The position numbers and the translations under genes are program-made. Shown here piece after piece: positions 23,401 to 35,516 of a stretch of DNA of 64,000 nt. The notes below the pieces were generated by a model. The model did not search any database and was not told the DNA's origin. It saw nothing but the letters and a program-made list of their open reading frames with translations. The stretch is from Rhea pennata (lineage: Eukaryota > Chordata > Aves > Rheiformes > Rheidae). The DNA is taken from the NCBI RefSeq assembly GCF_028389875.1, contig NC_084672.1:1757501-1821500 (forward strand), given 5' to 3'. Position 1 is the stretch's first letter. Every line of letters starts with the position of its first letter.

Positions 23401-26400
23401 CCGAGCCCGCTCCGTCCCGACGGGGCGGCCGAACCGCCCCGGTCTGCAGCGCTGCGGCTGCCCACCCTGCCCGAGGGCCTTCCTCCTCCTCTTCCTCCGC
23501 GGCGCCGCCCCGCACCCTCGGGCCTCTACTCACGGACGTGTCTTCGGAGCACGAAGCGATGATGTTTTCGATGAAGGGATTCCACTTGATGTCGAGCACG
23601 TTGCCCTGGTGGCCGCACACTTTGGGGTAGTTCGGCTCGATCCGACCGGTCTGCGATTAACCACGGGAAAAAAATATAAAAAGGCATGCAATATCGTATT
23701 TATATAGATAATTATACGTATAGTACATACATATAAAATATTTAAAATGCGTGTTTTATGCATAAATGTATATACAGGCACACTTTGCCCTCGGAGGGCG
23801 GGTGCGGGCGCAGCCGGCTCGCGCGGCCCCCGGCGCGGGTGCACACCGGGGCGGCGTGCCCGCAGCCGCTACGCCTCGCACAGCGCCGAGCTCGGGGGCC
23901 TGCCGCCCCCCCCGACTTACCGCTCAGTAAGTGAAAACTCGACGGCCATTTAGCGGCCGTGTATCGGGCCGGCGCCTGATTTTGCAGCTGCTGTGACTGC
24001 GCACGTCGTGCAAGGACCTGCGGGCGGTGGAAACGCCCCGGGGGCCGGGGAGCCGCGGGGGAGTTTTCTCGTGCATCCCTGCCAGGGCGTTTTGGGACAC
24101 AGCGGGTGCCGGGCAGGAGCAGCCGTTTTTTTTAAAGATTCACGTATTTTATTTGCTCAGCAAAAAGCCAGTTTCCACTTGGATAAAACTGTTCCATGTC
24201 ATCCTTCATAAATAGCATACATTATATATATATATATGTATGTATATATATATATATATATATACACGTACAAGACGAGCGTGCGGCTGGTCTCGAAGCC
24301 CGGGGGATTAGATATGTGGGTCACCGCATTACCAAGGTAAGGGAAAAACACAGGTGTCTGCTCTCATTACCCCGAAACGCCCCCAGCTGCCTCCCGGCCG
24401 GCTGACGGGGCCGTTTGCCCCCCGTGAAGCCCCTTACAAACTGCATTAAGTCCCCGCCGGCGACGGGCGTGGGATTACGGCCCCGGGCAGCGCCGAGTGC
24501 CCAGATGCTCCCCCCGGACGAGCTGCCCAAGCCCAAGCTCTTACAAAGCGCTTTAGGTTGCAAAGCCAAACCGGTGTTTTGGACGCCTTTGCCGTGGTGC
24601 CGTCAATTCCTTTCCAAAGGAAAGAATTCTGGAAAACGCTGCTTTTGACTGAAAAACATATGAATGCCGGAGAAAAACCTGAGCGCGTCCCCGTCCCGCT
24701 GCGGGTTAACGGCACGCGAAGCCCCGGGGCTCGCCGCACCCCGGGGCTCGCCGCACCCCGGGGCTCGCCGCGCTGAGCCCCAGCGGCGCGGGCGATCTCG
24801 CTTCCCCCCCGCGCCCCGACCTGCATTAGCACGACGCTGCCAACAGCCTGGAGCAGAAACGCGTGCAGCAGCTGCCGAGCTGCGAGAGGCCGGACCTTTC
24901 AGCTGCGCAACTCCAGATGCAATCGCTTCGATTTTTGAGCAACCGGCTGAGTAATTTTCTTTGCAAAGTAGATTTGATTTTTCTTTTTTTTTCTTTTTTT
25001 TTTCTTTTTTCAAAATTCACTACACTTTCCAGAGGGCAAAGCAGAGTCGGTTGCTAGCGACCGTGTCTGTCCGGGAATGCAAGGGTTTTGCTTAAAACGC
25101 GCCCAGCACGGAGAAAAGCGGAGCAGAGCCACGGAGCACCATCAGGGTGCGATGTCCCCAGCAGCCGGGCAGCACTTCCCACCTCCAGCTCCAGCACTTT
25201 ATCACACAGATCTTTGATAAAATTCCCAGAAGATCTCCAAGTTCTCTTGTTTTCTGTGAAGAGCTTCAGGTACGCCCAGAACCTCCACCCAGCTCTCTGC
25301 GCTCGGACCAGCCACCCAGAAACCTTCAGAAAGAGCCTCACCACCCTCAAACCCCGTCCACGGGAGGAGAAACCCCCCGGGCTAAGGCGGAACCCCACCG
25401 GGCCGGGCCTCGCTCCGCCCGGCTCTGCCTCTCTCCTATCAGCCCTTCCAGGGGAGCAGCGAAGTCCTGCCGGAGCCACGGCAGATTTACAGGGTTTCCT
25501 CAGAAATCCTGGCGCGCCCGCCAGTCGCTAGCGGCTGAGATTAGCAGAGCAAAGGCATTTTCTGCTGTCACTTAAAGGTCTCCCCTGCTGCAGAACGAAA
25601 AGAAGGAAGCAGAGCAGATTTCACGGAACCGGGGCACATTCCTGCCTTTCTCCAGCCTAAGCTGAGGTTATTCCAGGTTTACTCCTTAAACAGCCGGCGG
25701 ACGGCAGCCGCGCGAGCGTGCACGGCCGTGCAGTGCTTCTGCGTAGCCCTCGGCACTTCATCGCTCGCCCCCGGCCGGGCTCCGCTCCTCCGAGCCGCCG
25801 GTATCCCGGCCCGGGCTACGCTCCCGGCTCCCGGCTGCGTGCCTCGGTTTCCCCAGGGGAGAGGATATCGCCCGTCTCGAAGGCTTCTCCCTGGCGAGCT
25901 GCAGCTTCAGGGGCGCTCGAGATAAGCAAACGGCCCCGGATTTCTCAGGCTGATTTCTCAGCGCATCACTTCTTAAGGGATTTAGTTATTCTTTTAGCAA
26001 TTACAAAGACACGCAAGTTACAAAGCAGGGAAAGAAAAACGCGCGTGGTGCGCGAGGATGCCGGCTCGGAGCCAGGCAGCCGCAGACCACGGCGCGCGGC
26101 AGCCGAAACCCCGGCGCCCCGCTGAAGCGCTGCTCGTCCGCGCCACCAAGGCGGCAGCCGGGCTCAAGCTTGTTAATTAAAAAGACAAAAGCCCGCATAA
26201 CGTTGCTGTTAAATTGGATTACGGACATGAAAAAACAAATCCACGTTTCCCGGCCGCTAGCCGGCAGAGGGTGCAGGCATCCGCCGCGGCGGCGCCGGCT
26301 CGCGCCCCCTCCCCGCGCGCGGCCGGGGCTCAGCCGCAGACGCGCCCCCCGGGACAACGCTCGCGTCTCCCCCGCCGAGCGCCGCCGCCCCTTCCCGGGC

Positions 26401-29400
26401 CAAGGGTAAAACTTCACGTTTCCGACCCAAGCGCGCCGGAGCCGGAGCCGGAGGAGCCAGGTTTCCCGCAGCAGCTCGGCCCGCTCGTCTCCCTGCAAAG
26501 CGCGGGGAGACCGCGGCGCGCCGCAACGCCGGCCGGGAGCAAACGCAGAAGCACCGGTATCTTCCGTAGGCCTCAGGGACGTCTCCCGCAGCCTAAGAGC
26601 CGACGCAGTACACGTGCATTAACTGTGCAACGAGCTTGCCGTTCTCTGCAGTACAGGTGCATTAACCGTGCAACGAGCTCGCCCGTTCTCTGCAGCCAGG
26701 GCGCTCGGGCGTCCCGTACAGGTGCATTAACCATGCGACGAGGTCGCCCATTCTCTGCAGCCAGGGCGCTCGGGCGTCCCGTACAGGTGCATTAACCGTG
26801 CAACGAGCTCACCCGTTCTCTGCAGCCAGGGCGCTCGGGCGTCCCGTACAGGTGCATTAACCGTGCAACGAAGTCGCCCGTTCTCTGCAGCCAGGGTACT
26901 CGGGTGTCCCGTACAGGTACATTAACCGTGCAACGAGCTTGCCCGTTCTCTGCAGCCAGGGTGCTCGGGCATCCCGTACAGGTGCATTAACCACGCAAGG
27001 AGCTTGCCCTTGCTCGTCCGCGACGCCCCCGAGCCCAGCGGCGGGGTGGGAGGAGCGGAAGGGCTGGCAGAGCAGCAGCCGCTCTCCCGCCGTCTGCCCC
27101 GGGCCCCGCGGCTCCCCAGCACCCCCCCGGGACCACGCACCCCCCGGCGGGCGCCGGCAGCTCTGGGCAAGCAGAGGGAGCTGCCGACGGGGAGCGGCAA
27201 AAAGCCGCGGGGCTGTTCCGTAAGAAAGCAAAACGAGCCGGGCGGCGCTGGCGCCTTTTGGCTTAGGAAGGAGCCGACATTTCTGAGTCGGCAGAGGAAC
27301 AGACGGCCTGGAGGACGCAAAGGCAGCGCGGCTCTAAGCATAAAGCAGAGGGGTTTTCTGAGCAGATTTCTGACGGGAACAGAGGGCAGAGAGATAAAAA
27401 AAAAAAAAAAAAAAAAAAAAACCTGCAAGGATGGCAGCAAATCAAACCCTGCACAGATCTGCAGTATCTAGGTTACCTTAATTATGTTCGGCTAAATATG
27501 GATGCCAATTAATTAGATGGCTGCTGATTTTCAAAGAAAATTAGTCTACTCTTAATGAGCTAATCAGTTCCTATTTTAAAAAAAAGAAAGAAATTATTAA
27601 ATTGTACGAAGGCGCGTGTAGCCGCTTGACACAGGTTGCCTAGGTCTGCTCCGACCGGGATTTATTCGGCAATAACGTCTCCGCGCTCGGTCTGCCTGGG
27701 GATTTCCGCGCAGATGATCCCGCCGGAGCAGCCTGCAAGCCACGCCGCGCTCCCTCCCTCTGCTCCCGCTCCCCCGGCGCCGGGCTGCGTTTGCCAGAAC
27801 GCGGGGAAGCTGCGGGCACCGCCGGGTTAGCAGCTCAGGAGGCGCCGAGAACCGCTGCGCGGACGGGCTCGTTCGCCGCCGACGGCCGAAACTCGGGGAA
27901 AAGAGGCACGGGTGGGGAGTGGAGCGTGCCGAACGCTTAGATAAAGCTCCGCTTTTTAGAATATTAATAAGCGTCAAGCTGTGCATTGCAATTAAAACGC
28001 TGATTACAGCTTCTTCCATCTGTAGTTGATACTGTTCAAGAAATTAAAGAAAAATTCAGAAGAGGCATGAAAGTTGCACGGGAAAAACACCGTCAGTCGG
28101 GCGGCAAGTGCAGCCCCCGGCTGGCAGCCGTCCGCGCCGGGCGCTCGCGAAGCAAAGCCAAGGTAATATTTATTTAATGCGCCAGGTTGCTGCCGCTCCG
28201 GGCGATGCAGCTCTGCCTCCGCCGCGGCCACGAGCACTCAACCGTGAGCGACCGCTCCCGACAGAGCCCGCTTTCGGCGCACAAAGTGCATCCCCACCGG
28301 CCGCTTTCTGAAGAATCAGCTGAATTTCCAGGAGTTTAAAACTGCGTGAACGAGGGACGTGCAGATTCGCTAGGGAACTCGTGCAAAGAGCCGAAACCGG
28401 ATCGTCACGAAGGGCGTTTCGGGGAGCGGCGGGAAGCGAAAGCCGGCGCGCCGGGGCGCACGCTGCAAAGGGGGCACGTGCGAAGGGCGCTTCTCCTGCG
28501 CGCAGGGCTTGGACCGGTGCAGCCATAAGCCCCAAACGGGACCCTCGGCACGGCTAGTACTTCCCGGCTGTAAGCGCGAGCGGGGGCTGCCCCGACGCCC
28601 CCGTCGCCAGCCCGCGCACCCCGGCTCTCCGCCGTGGAGCCGGAGCAGGGACCGATGCCGATTAAAGCGCGCTGGTGTATTTTTAATCGTCCCCATCTCT
28701 CCGTGTTTCGTCCCGGACAAAAGGGCTTTTCACGGGAACGTCGTCCCCGCCGGGCAGCGCGGGAGCCCTGCGGCCGCGGACGGGGCAGAGCCGGGCGCTG
28801 GCCGGACGCGCGTTTCTGCCCCGGCCAAAGCCAGGGCCGTTTCTGCAGCGGAAGACGCAGCACTGCCCCGGCCAGCGCTCGGGCCAGCCCGGGGCCGGGG
28901 CCGGGGCCGGCTTCGGACGGGCTCCCGCCGGGGCTCTGCTGCGCTGCTCGCGGCGCGGCGCCCGGGAGACGCGGCCAGCTGCAGGGACAGGCGCGCGCGG
29001 AGAGCGCGGGCACGGCGGCCGCCCGCCTACCTGCTCCAGCGGGATGACGAGGAAGGAGCCCCCGCCGGCGCTCTCCGTGACGATGGCGAGGAAGCGGGCG
29101 TTGACGGCGCAGAAGTGGTTGTCGTGCACGTTCTTGGTGATGGGGATCCCGTCAAAGCAGTGCTCCCGGCTGGCCACCTTGCCGTAGACGTTGCGGAACT
29201 TGGAGCTGCGATACTGCGGGCGCCATGACATCTGCCGGGGAGGGGGGAAAAGAGCGCCGTGAGGAGCCGGCCCGGCCCCGAGCGCGCCTCGGCACCGCTG
29301 CGCCCGCGCCTCCGAAACCTCCCCCCCGCCACGCCTCGGTGCCGCGGGCGCCGCAGCCTCGAGCCCCCCCGGCCGCGGTGCCTCTTGGCCGGGTCGAGGC

Positions 29401-32400
29401 CCCCCCCGGCCGCTCCGGCCACGGTGCCTCTCGGCCGGGTCGAGCCCCCCCCGGGGCCGCTCTGGCCGCGGTGCCTCTTGGCCGGGTCGAGCCCCCCCCA
29501 GCCGCTCCGGCCACGGTGCCTCTCGGCCGGGTCGAGGCCCCCCCCAGCCGCTCCGGCCACGGTGCCTCTCTTCTCCGGGTCGAGGCCCCGCTGGGCCGCT
29601 CTGGCCGCGGTGCCTCTCGGCCGGGTCGAGCCCCCCCGGACACGGTGCCTCTCGGCCGGGTCGAGCCCCCCCCGGCCGCTCCGGACACGGTGCCTCTCGG
29701 CCGGGTCGAGCCCCCCGGACACGGTGCCTCTCGGCCGGGTCGAGCCCCCCCCGGCCGCTCCGGACACGGTGCCTCTCGGCCGGGTCGAGCCCCCCGGCCG
29801 CGGTGCCTCTCGGCCGGGTCGAGCCCCCCCCGGCCGCTCTGGCCGCGGTGCCTCTCGGCCGGGTCGAGCCCCCCGGACACGGTGCCTCTCGGCCGGGTCG
29901 AGCCCCCCCCGGCCGCTCTGGCCGCGGTGCCTCTCGGCCGGGTCGAGCCCCCCGGACACGGTGCCTCTCGGCCGGGTCGAGCCCCCCCCGGCCGCTCCGG
30001 ACACGGTGCCTCTCGGCCGGGTCGAGCCCCCCGGACACGGTGCCTCTCGGCCGGGTCGAGCCCCCCCCGGCCGCTCCGGACACGGTGCCTCTCGGCCGGG
30101 TCGAGCCCCCCGGACACGGTGCCTCTCGGCCGGGTCGAGCCCCCCCGGGCCGCTCCGGCCACGGTGCCTCTCGGCCGGATCGAGCCCCCCGGCCGCGGTG
30201 CCTCTCGGCCGGGTCGAGCCCCCCAGACACGGTGCCTCTCGGCCGGGTCGAGCCCCCCCGGGCCGCTCCGGACACGGTGCCTCTCGGCCGGGTCGAGTCC
30301 CCTGGACACAGTGCCTCTCGGCCCCGTCGAGCCCCCCCGGGCCGCTCCGGACACGGTGCCTCTCGGCCGGGTCGAGCCGGGCCCCGGCTCGGCTTCACCT
30401 GCCTCGGCCGGGCAGCCCAGCAGCAGCGCGGGTTTGCAAACGCCCTCGAGCAAACGCGAGGGGCCTCTCTGGCACAAGGCACAACTCTCAAAGGGCTTTA
30501 AAAGGCTCTACCCTGCCGCTAAACCAGCTGCCAGCCTTTTCGGGAGAAATCCGGACCGTGCAGCGCTGCCACGTTGTGTACCTATGACAACCGAATTAAG
30601 GCTTTCAATGCAGTGACTTGGAAACGGATTAATCCGAATCACCCGAAGTACATAAACGCACGCACCAGCGCGGGGTAAGGGAGCCGGTGTCCAGCAGTTA
30701 CCGCGCTCGACGGCCCTGCCGGCCCCTCGCGAGGGGGACGCCCGGCTGCTCGCGCGGGGCCAGGCTGCGCCGGCCGCGGGGACGCCCGGCCCGCTTTCGG
30801 CGTCTCGGCGCGATCGCCCGGCTTCCTCCGAAGCTCTTTGCTCTTCCGCAACCCCCCAGTCTCGCTCGCCGGCCGAGTGTTTCCTGCAAGCGGCGCTGAG
30901 CAGCCGGGGGGCCGGGCAGCCCGGGGCGGGGGGCTCTGGAAACGGCGCTGCCGGCCGCGTTCCCACGCTGGGAAGAGCTCGGGGCACGGAGGAAAAAGAA
31001 ATACATATATATTTTCCCTACTAATACGTTTTTGGGAATGACGCCTCAGCTCCGGTCGATGGAAACTTTCCGTCCCCGCCCGGCCGAGGCGCGGGGACGC
31101 GCGTGCGGCAGAGCCTCGCCGGCTGCGCAAGAGCCTCGGCCGGCGGCTCGGCAGGAGGGACGCGGCTGCGCGCGCCTCCCCCCCGGCGCGGCCGGATCCC
31201 GCTCGGCACGGCCGGCCCGGAGCCTTTGGAGGGCACGGGAAAGCCTCCTCGGCGCTTCGCAGCACCCGGCAGCGCTGGAAGGTACCGTCCAGAGCATTTG
31301 CAATCCGAGATAATTTTTATGAAACTTGCTCTTTGAGTAATTCTCTGTATTTCGCTGATACTAACGTGCATTTTAGTTTTCCATCGCCTCGCTCCCAGCG
31401 GCTCAGGGATATTAAGAAAATACTATTGATGTATTGGAGTCATTTTCATCCACCTCCGAGAATCAGACTAACGTGCCACCATTTCCAAGATTCATTCTCT
31501 TTCTGCATTATTCTTGGACTCCAGATTTTCCTTTCATTTTAAAGCTCCTCCTCTGTCTTTGGTTGAGCAGGCCTTAAATGAAAAGCGGGGATGCTATAAA
31601 ACACTTTGAAGCAAGGTAATAAAATAAATCACATCCCCAATCATGACGTTCAGCATCAATATTAAACCTCATGAAACACGCAGCAGTGGAGAAAGTCTCC
31701 GCGCTGCTCCAGCGTTTCCAGGATCGTCGCAACGTTTTCGTCGCTCAAGTCCTCGAGGGGAAGAGCGCGGCCCCGGATCCCAAACTGGAGGATGGAAATC
31801 TCGCCAGCAGCAGCGGCTGGGGCAGGAAACGGCAGCGCTAGGGAGCTCCGAGCAGCGCGCGGATCCACACGGGAAACCGCTTTTTCCTTCCTTTCCTCCC
31901 CCTTCCCGCTGGGAGAGGGGAGGAGCAGAGGCCCCGGCGGGGACGTGGGCATCCACGCGGGCAACAGGGACTTCCAGCATAAATGCAAAAACCGCACTGA
32001 CAGCGCGCAGCAGCGCGCTCTCCGCGCCGGCGCGCGCCGAATTTCCATTATTTTGGCCGCGGTGCCTCGCTGGCCGAGCACGAGCGGAGACACGCGGAGC
32101 ACCGGGCGAGGGAACGAGCCCTGGCGGGGCCCTTGCAAAAAACAAAAGTAAAAATGAAAAAAAGCAAAAGCAAAAGCGCCCCTTTGCTAAAGCGACGCGC
32201 GCGGACGACCGACGAGCGGGCAAAATGTAGGGCAGGCAGCGGGCGGCTTTCCACCGCCGCTCCCGCCGGATTAAGGCGATGACGCCGGAGGGAGCCGTCG
32301 GGGGCCGCGTCGCGGCTCGGGGCTGCCTGCCTCCCCCCTCCCCCCCCCCCGCTTTCTGCACGGCGCAAAAGGAGCTTGCAGCGAGGGGCAGAGAGGCGAA

Positions 32401-35400
32401 TCCCGCCGGCCCCGGCACGCCGGCGCCGCCCGGCCGCTCGCCCAGCGAAGGGACGCGAGAAGCAAACCCAGCCCCCCGCCTGGACTCTTTCCTGGTGTCC
32501 TGGCAGCTCCCAGCCTTCCCCACCGGCAGCCGCAGGGCGCAGCTCTTGTCTCAATGTGTTTATTTTTAAATGCATCTTTTCAAGCATCGGGAGCCTTGGC
32601 AACGGCCGCTGGGAAAGCGGGCTTGCGAAAGGAAGGGCCGCGACGCCGGAGCCGCGGCTAGGCAGGGAAGCAGGCCGTAATCCCTTCGCAAGCCGTACAT
32701 CCTATAAATAGCACCGTCCGAGCTGCCCCGGCCGGGAGCGCGCTCGGCGGAGCGGCTCCCGCCCGCGGCCGCGATGCACACCGCGCTCGCGCCGCGCCGC
32801 GAAACGCGCCGGTCGGGGTTAGCGGGCGAATCCGGGGCTCTGGCGGGGCGGGAAGGCGGCGCCCGGCCCCCGCGGCGCCCTCGGGAACGTCCCGACGCGG
32901 CCGGGCCGGGGTCCGGGCGGCGCGAAGGGGCCGGCGCTCCCGGCCGCGGCCCCGCGCGGGACACTCACCAGGCTGCCGGGCTTGCTCCCCGCCACGCTAG
33001 GCTTGCGCAGCTCCCTCATGGCCTCGGCGAGAGCGCTCTGCGGAGAGGGAAAGCAAAAGCGTTCAGCGCCCCGTCCCGGGAGGCACGGCGCAGACCGCGC
33101 GCGCCGGCCCGAAGGCGCTCGGCGCAAGACCCGGCGCAAGAGCGCGGCGGCCGGCGGCGCTCCCGCCGCTCCCCCAACGCGTGATTAAAACAAGCACCCA
33201 AATGCGGCAGAAACCGGGGAAGGAGGCGGCGGTGGGAAGAGCGCTTCTCCCCGCGCAGGCGCCGGGCGCGGCGCGGCCGGGACCGCGGCCGGGGAGCGCG
33301 AGGTGCCGCGAGCAGGGCGGCTGCGGCCGGGCAGCGGCTCCCTCCTTTCGCTCTCCTTCCCGCCCGGATTTGCACCGTCGCGCACGACGGCCGCCGGGCC
33401 GGGCCGGGCCGGGCAAGGAGAGACCGGATTTTGGGCCGGCACCGTGGCCTCTGGGCGAGTCGCTCGGTTTTAGCGTGCGAGCAGCAGCAAGGAGAGCTTC
33501 CGTTCATCCGGCCGCTGGAGAGCACCGGGCTCACGCTGCGAACGCCGGCGGCGGTAACGCGGCCCGCGCGAGGGACGCCAGACACACGGGCGCTGCCAGG
33601 AAGGTATTTCCCAGCTTGAGCTTTGCCCAGCCGGGAAGGAAGCGCCTGGGATTTCCCCCGAGTTTAACTTTTCAGTAATTTCCTGCCGTCCCCGGCCGCT
33701 GGGAGCCGGCGCCGCGGCCGCGCTCCGGCTCTGCCGGCCGCCGCGGCGCTCCGGAGGACCCGGCGTCGGCGCGAGCGAACCGGCCCCCTCGAGGAAGAAG
33801 TTTGGTGAAGATGCGGTTTGGGGAAGGGGGGGGGGACGGTGACGGCAGCTGCCGCCCGCCAGCCAAAACCGCCGAGGAAAGCAGGGCGGCTTCCGCCCGC
33901 GAGACAGCTGCCGCGGGACGAGCCACGGGGCCCGGCCACAGCTGCAAAACACCCGGCTTAACTAAAACGCGCTTTCCTGCCGCCCTGCCGAGCGCCCGGG
34001 TACCTACGGGGGAAAGCAGGGGCCCTACCGGTGCCACCCCCTCCCCAAGGCAGCGTCCGCGGCCCCTCTCCGCGCGCCCCCGCCCTGCAGGCGCCTAATT
34101 CTTAGTATCCTGTTATAAGGGGGCCCCGGGCGTTCGGGGATCCCCGCGAGACGGGGACGGCCCGTCTCCAAACCGCCGCCCCGAGCGGCACTCTCTGCAA
34201 ACGGAGAGCCGGGAGCCCGCGGCGGGGGCCGAACAAGCCGCTCGCCCGCCCGCGGCGCCTGGCACGGCCCGCCGCGGGGCCCCCGCCGCGCTCACACAGC
34301 CGCTATTATTCCCCCGGGGGGATCTGCAGCCGCCACCGCGCACGCGGGCCGCCCGCTCGCAGCCCGGCGCCGGGGCGCGCCGGCAGCCCCTCTCCGCGCC
34401 GCGGGGCCGGGACGCGACCCGCACGTGTGCGTCGCTCCCAGCGGCGGCTCCGGGGCAGAGGCCGGCGGCGGCGCCACCGCGGGACTTTCCCGCGCTCCGC
34501 CGGCTGCTCCGCGGGGCTTTTCCGCCTGGAGCCGCGCCGTCCTCCGCCCTTCGGAGCGGGAGGTGGGCGAGGGCTTCTCCATCCGGCCCCCACGGCTCGC
34601 CGGCATCTCCGGAAGAAACCGCGGTGCAGAGAGGAAGAAAGCAGCGGGTCCGGGCTCCTCCGGGAGGAAAGAGGCCCGGGTTTCCCGTGGGCGGGCGGGA
34701 GCGCCGCACGGGGCTGCAACGCCCCGGGACGAGCCCCAGGAGACGCATCCCGGCCGGGCCCCGCAGCGAGCAACGGGCTGCGAAGAGCCGCCGCGGCCGC
34801 CGTCGCCCCGCGGGACCCGCCGCGGCCTCCCCGCTCCCGCCGGGGCTTTCCGCCGCCCCTCGCCCAAACCCGCGTCCCCGCCGTCGGCCGGGCTCGGGTT
34901 GCGGGGGTTCGGCCCGATTTGCCGCGGCGGGGAGCTGCCGGGAGGCGAACAAAGGAGCGGCGGATCCGCGGAGCCGAGCGCTCCGCTGGGTCCCGTCCAG
35001 CCCCTGAAAGATCCGATTCATGGATCCGTGGGGGACTCGAGCAGCTGGCTCCGTCACGTAGGGTCTGCCTGCTGCCAGCCTGCGGTAATCGCACACTGAC
35101 TCGGGAGATAGGAATCCAGAATTCGAGGGCTTCGGGCTTTCTGCTAGCTGGGAAATGAATTGAACAATTCATCATTTGATAAAATTTCCATGAAAAGAAG
35201 AAAGGGGGAGGGGACAGGGGGAAAAAGTGACCCGGCATCGCGCTTTGCACAGTACGAACAACAGCACCCAGCGAGCCGACTGGCTGCAGACGGACAACGT
35301 TAAAGCAACAGATTAATTCTGATTCAGCCCAGTGCAGCGTTAAAACCCTGCAAAAAACCGCCGGCCAGATGCGTTGCCTCTGACGACAGTAACTCTTTCT

Positions 35401-35476
35401 AAAACGGGGAGCTCCCCTCGCCAGGCTCAAGGCCGCCCGCTGCGCTTGCTCCCCACCCCAGCAAAGAGGGGCGAGC

Positions 35477-35516
<40 letters not shown>

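Larger units (their letters stand above)
23651..29030 (-). other. CORO2B: CORO2B intron 2
   Basis: This intron is about 5.4 kb. It contains a 120-bp AT-rich island next to exon 3 (23,660-23,775), a (TA)n run (24,222-24,266), a 17-bp tandem triplication (24,722-24,772), a 65-bp-period minisatellite (26,608-27,016), an A26 run (27,396-27,421) and AT-rich conserved-element candidates at 27,476-27,600 and 27,950-28,090. I found no further coding exon. Confidence 0.75.

Noticed and set aside
20405..23707. Long plus-strand frames opposite the CORO2B exons (up to 497 codons)
   Set aside because: They are antisense shadows of GC-rich coding exons. The minus-strand exons give a complete coronin.
26608..27016. 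Regularly spaced repeats that could look like a CRISPR array
   Set aside because: The whole 65-bp unit is repeated, including the would-be spacers, and the host is a vertebrate. It is a minisatellite.
28683..30616. Open frames of 440-600 codons on both strands across 28.7-30.6 kb
   Set aside because: They are created by a stop-free GC-rich tandem repeat and are open in several frames at once. Only the 201-bp CORO2B exon 2 inside one of them is real coding sequence.
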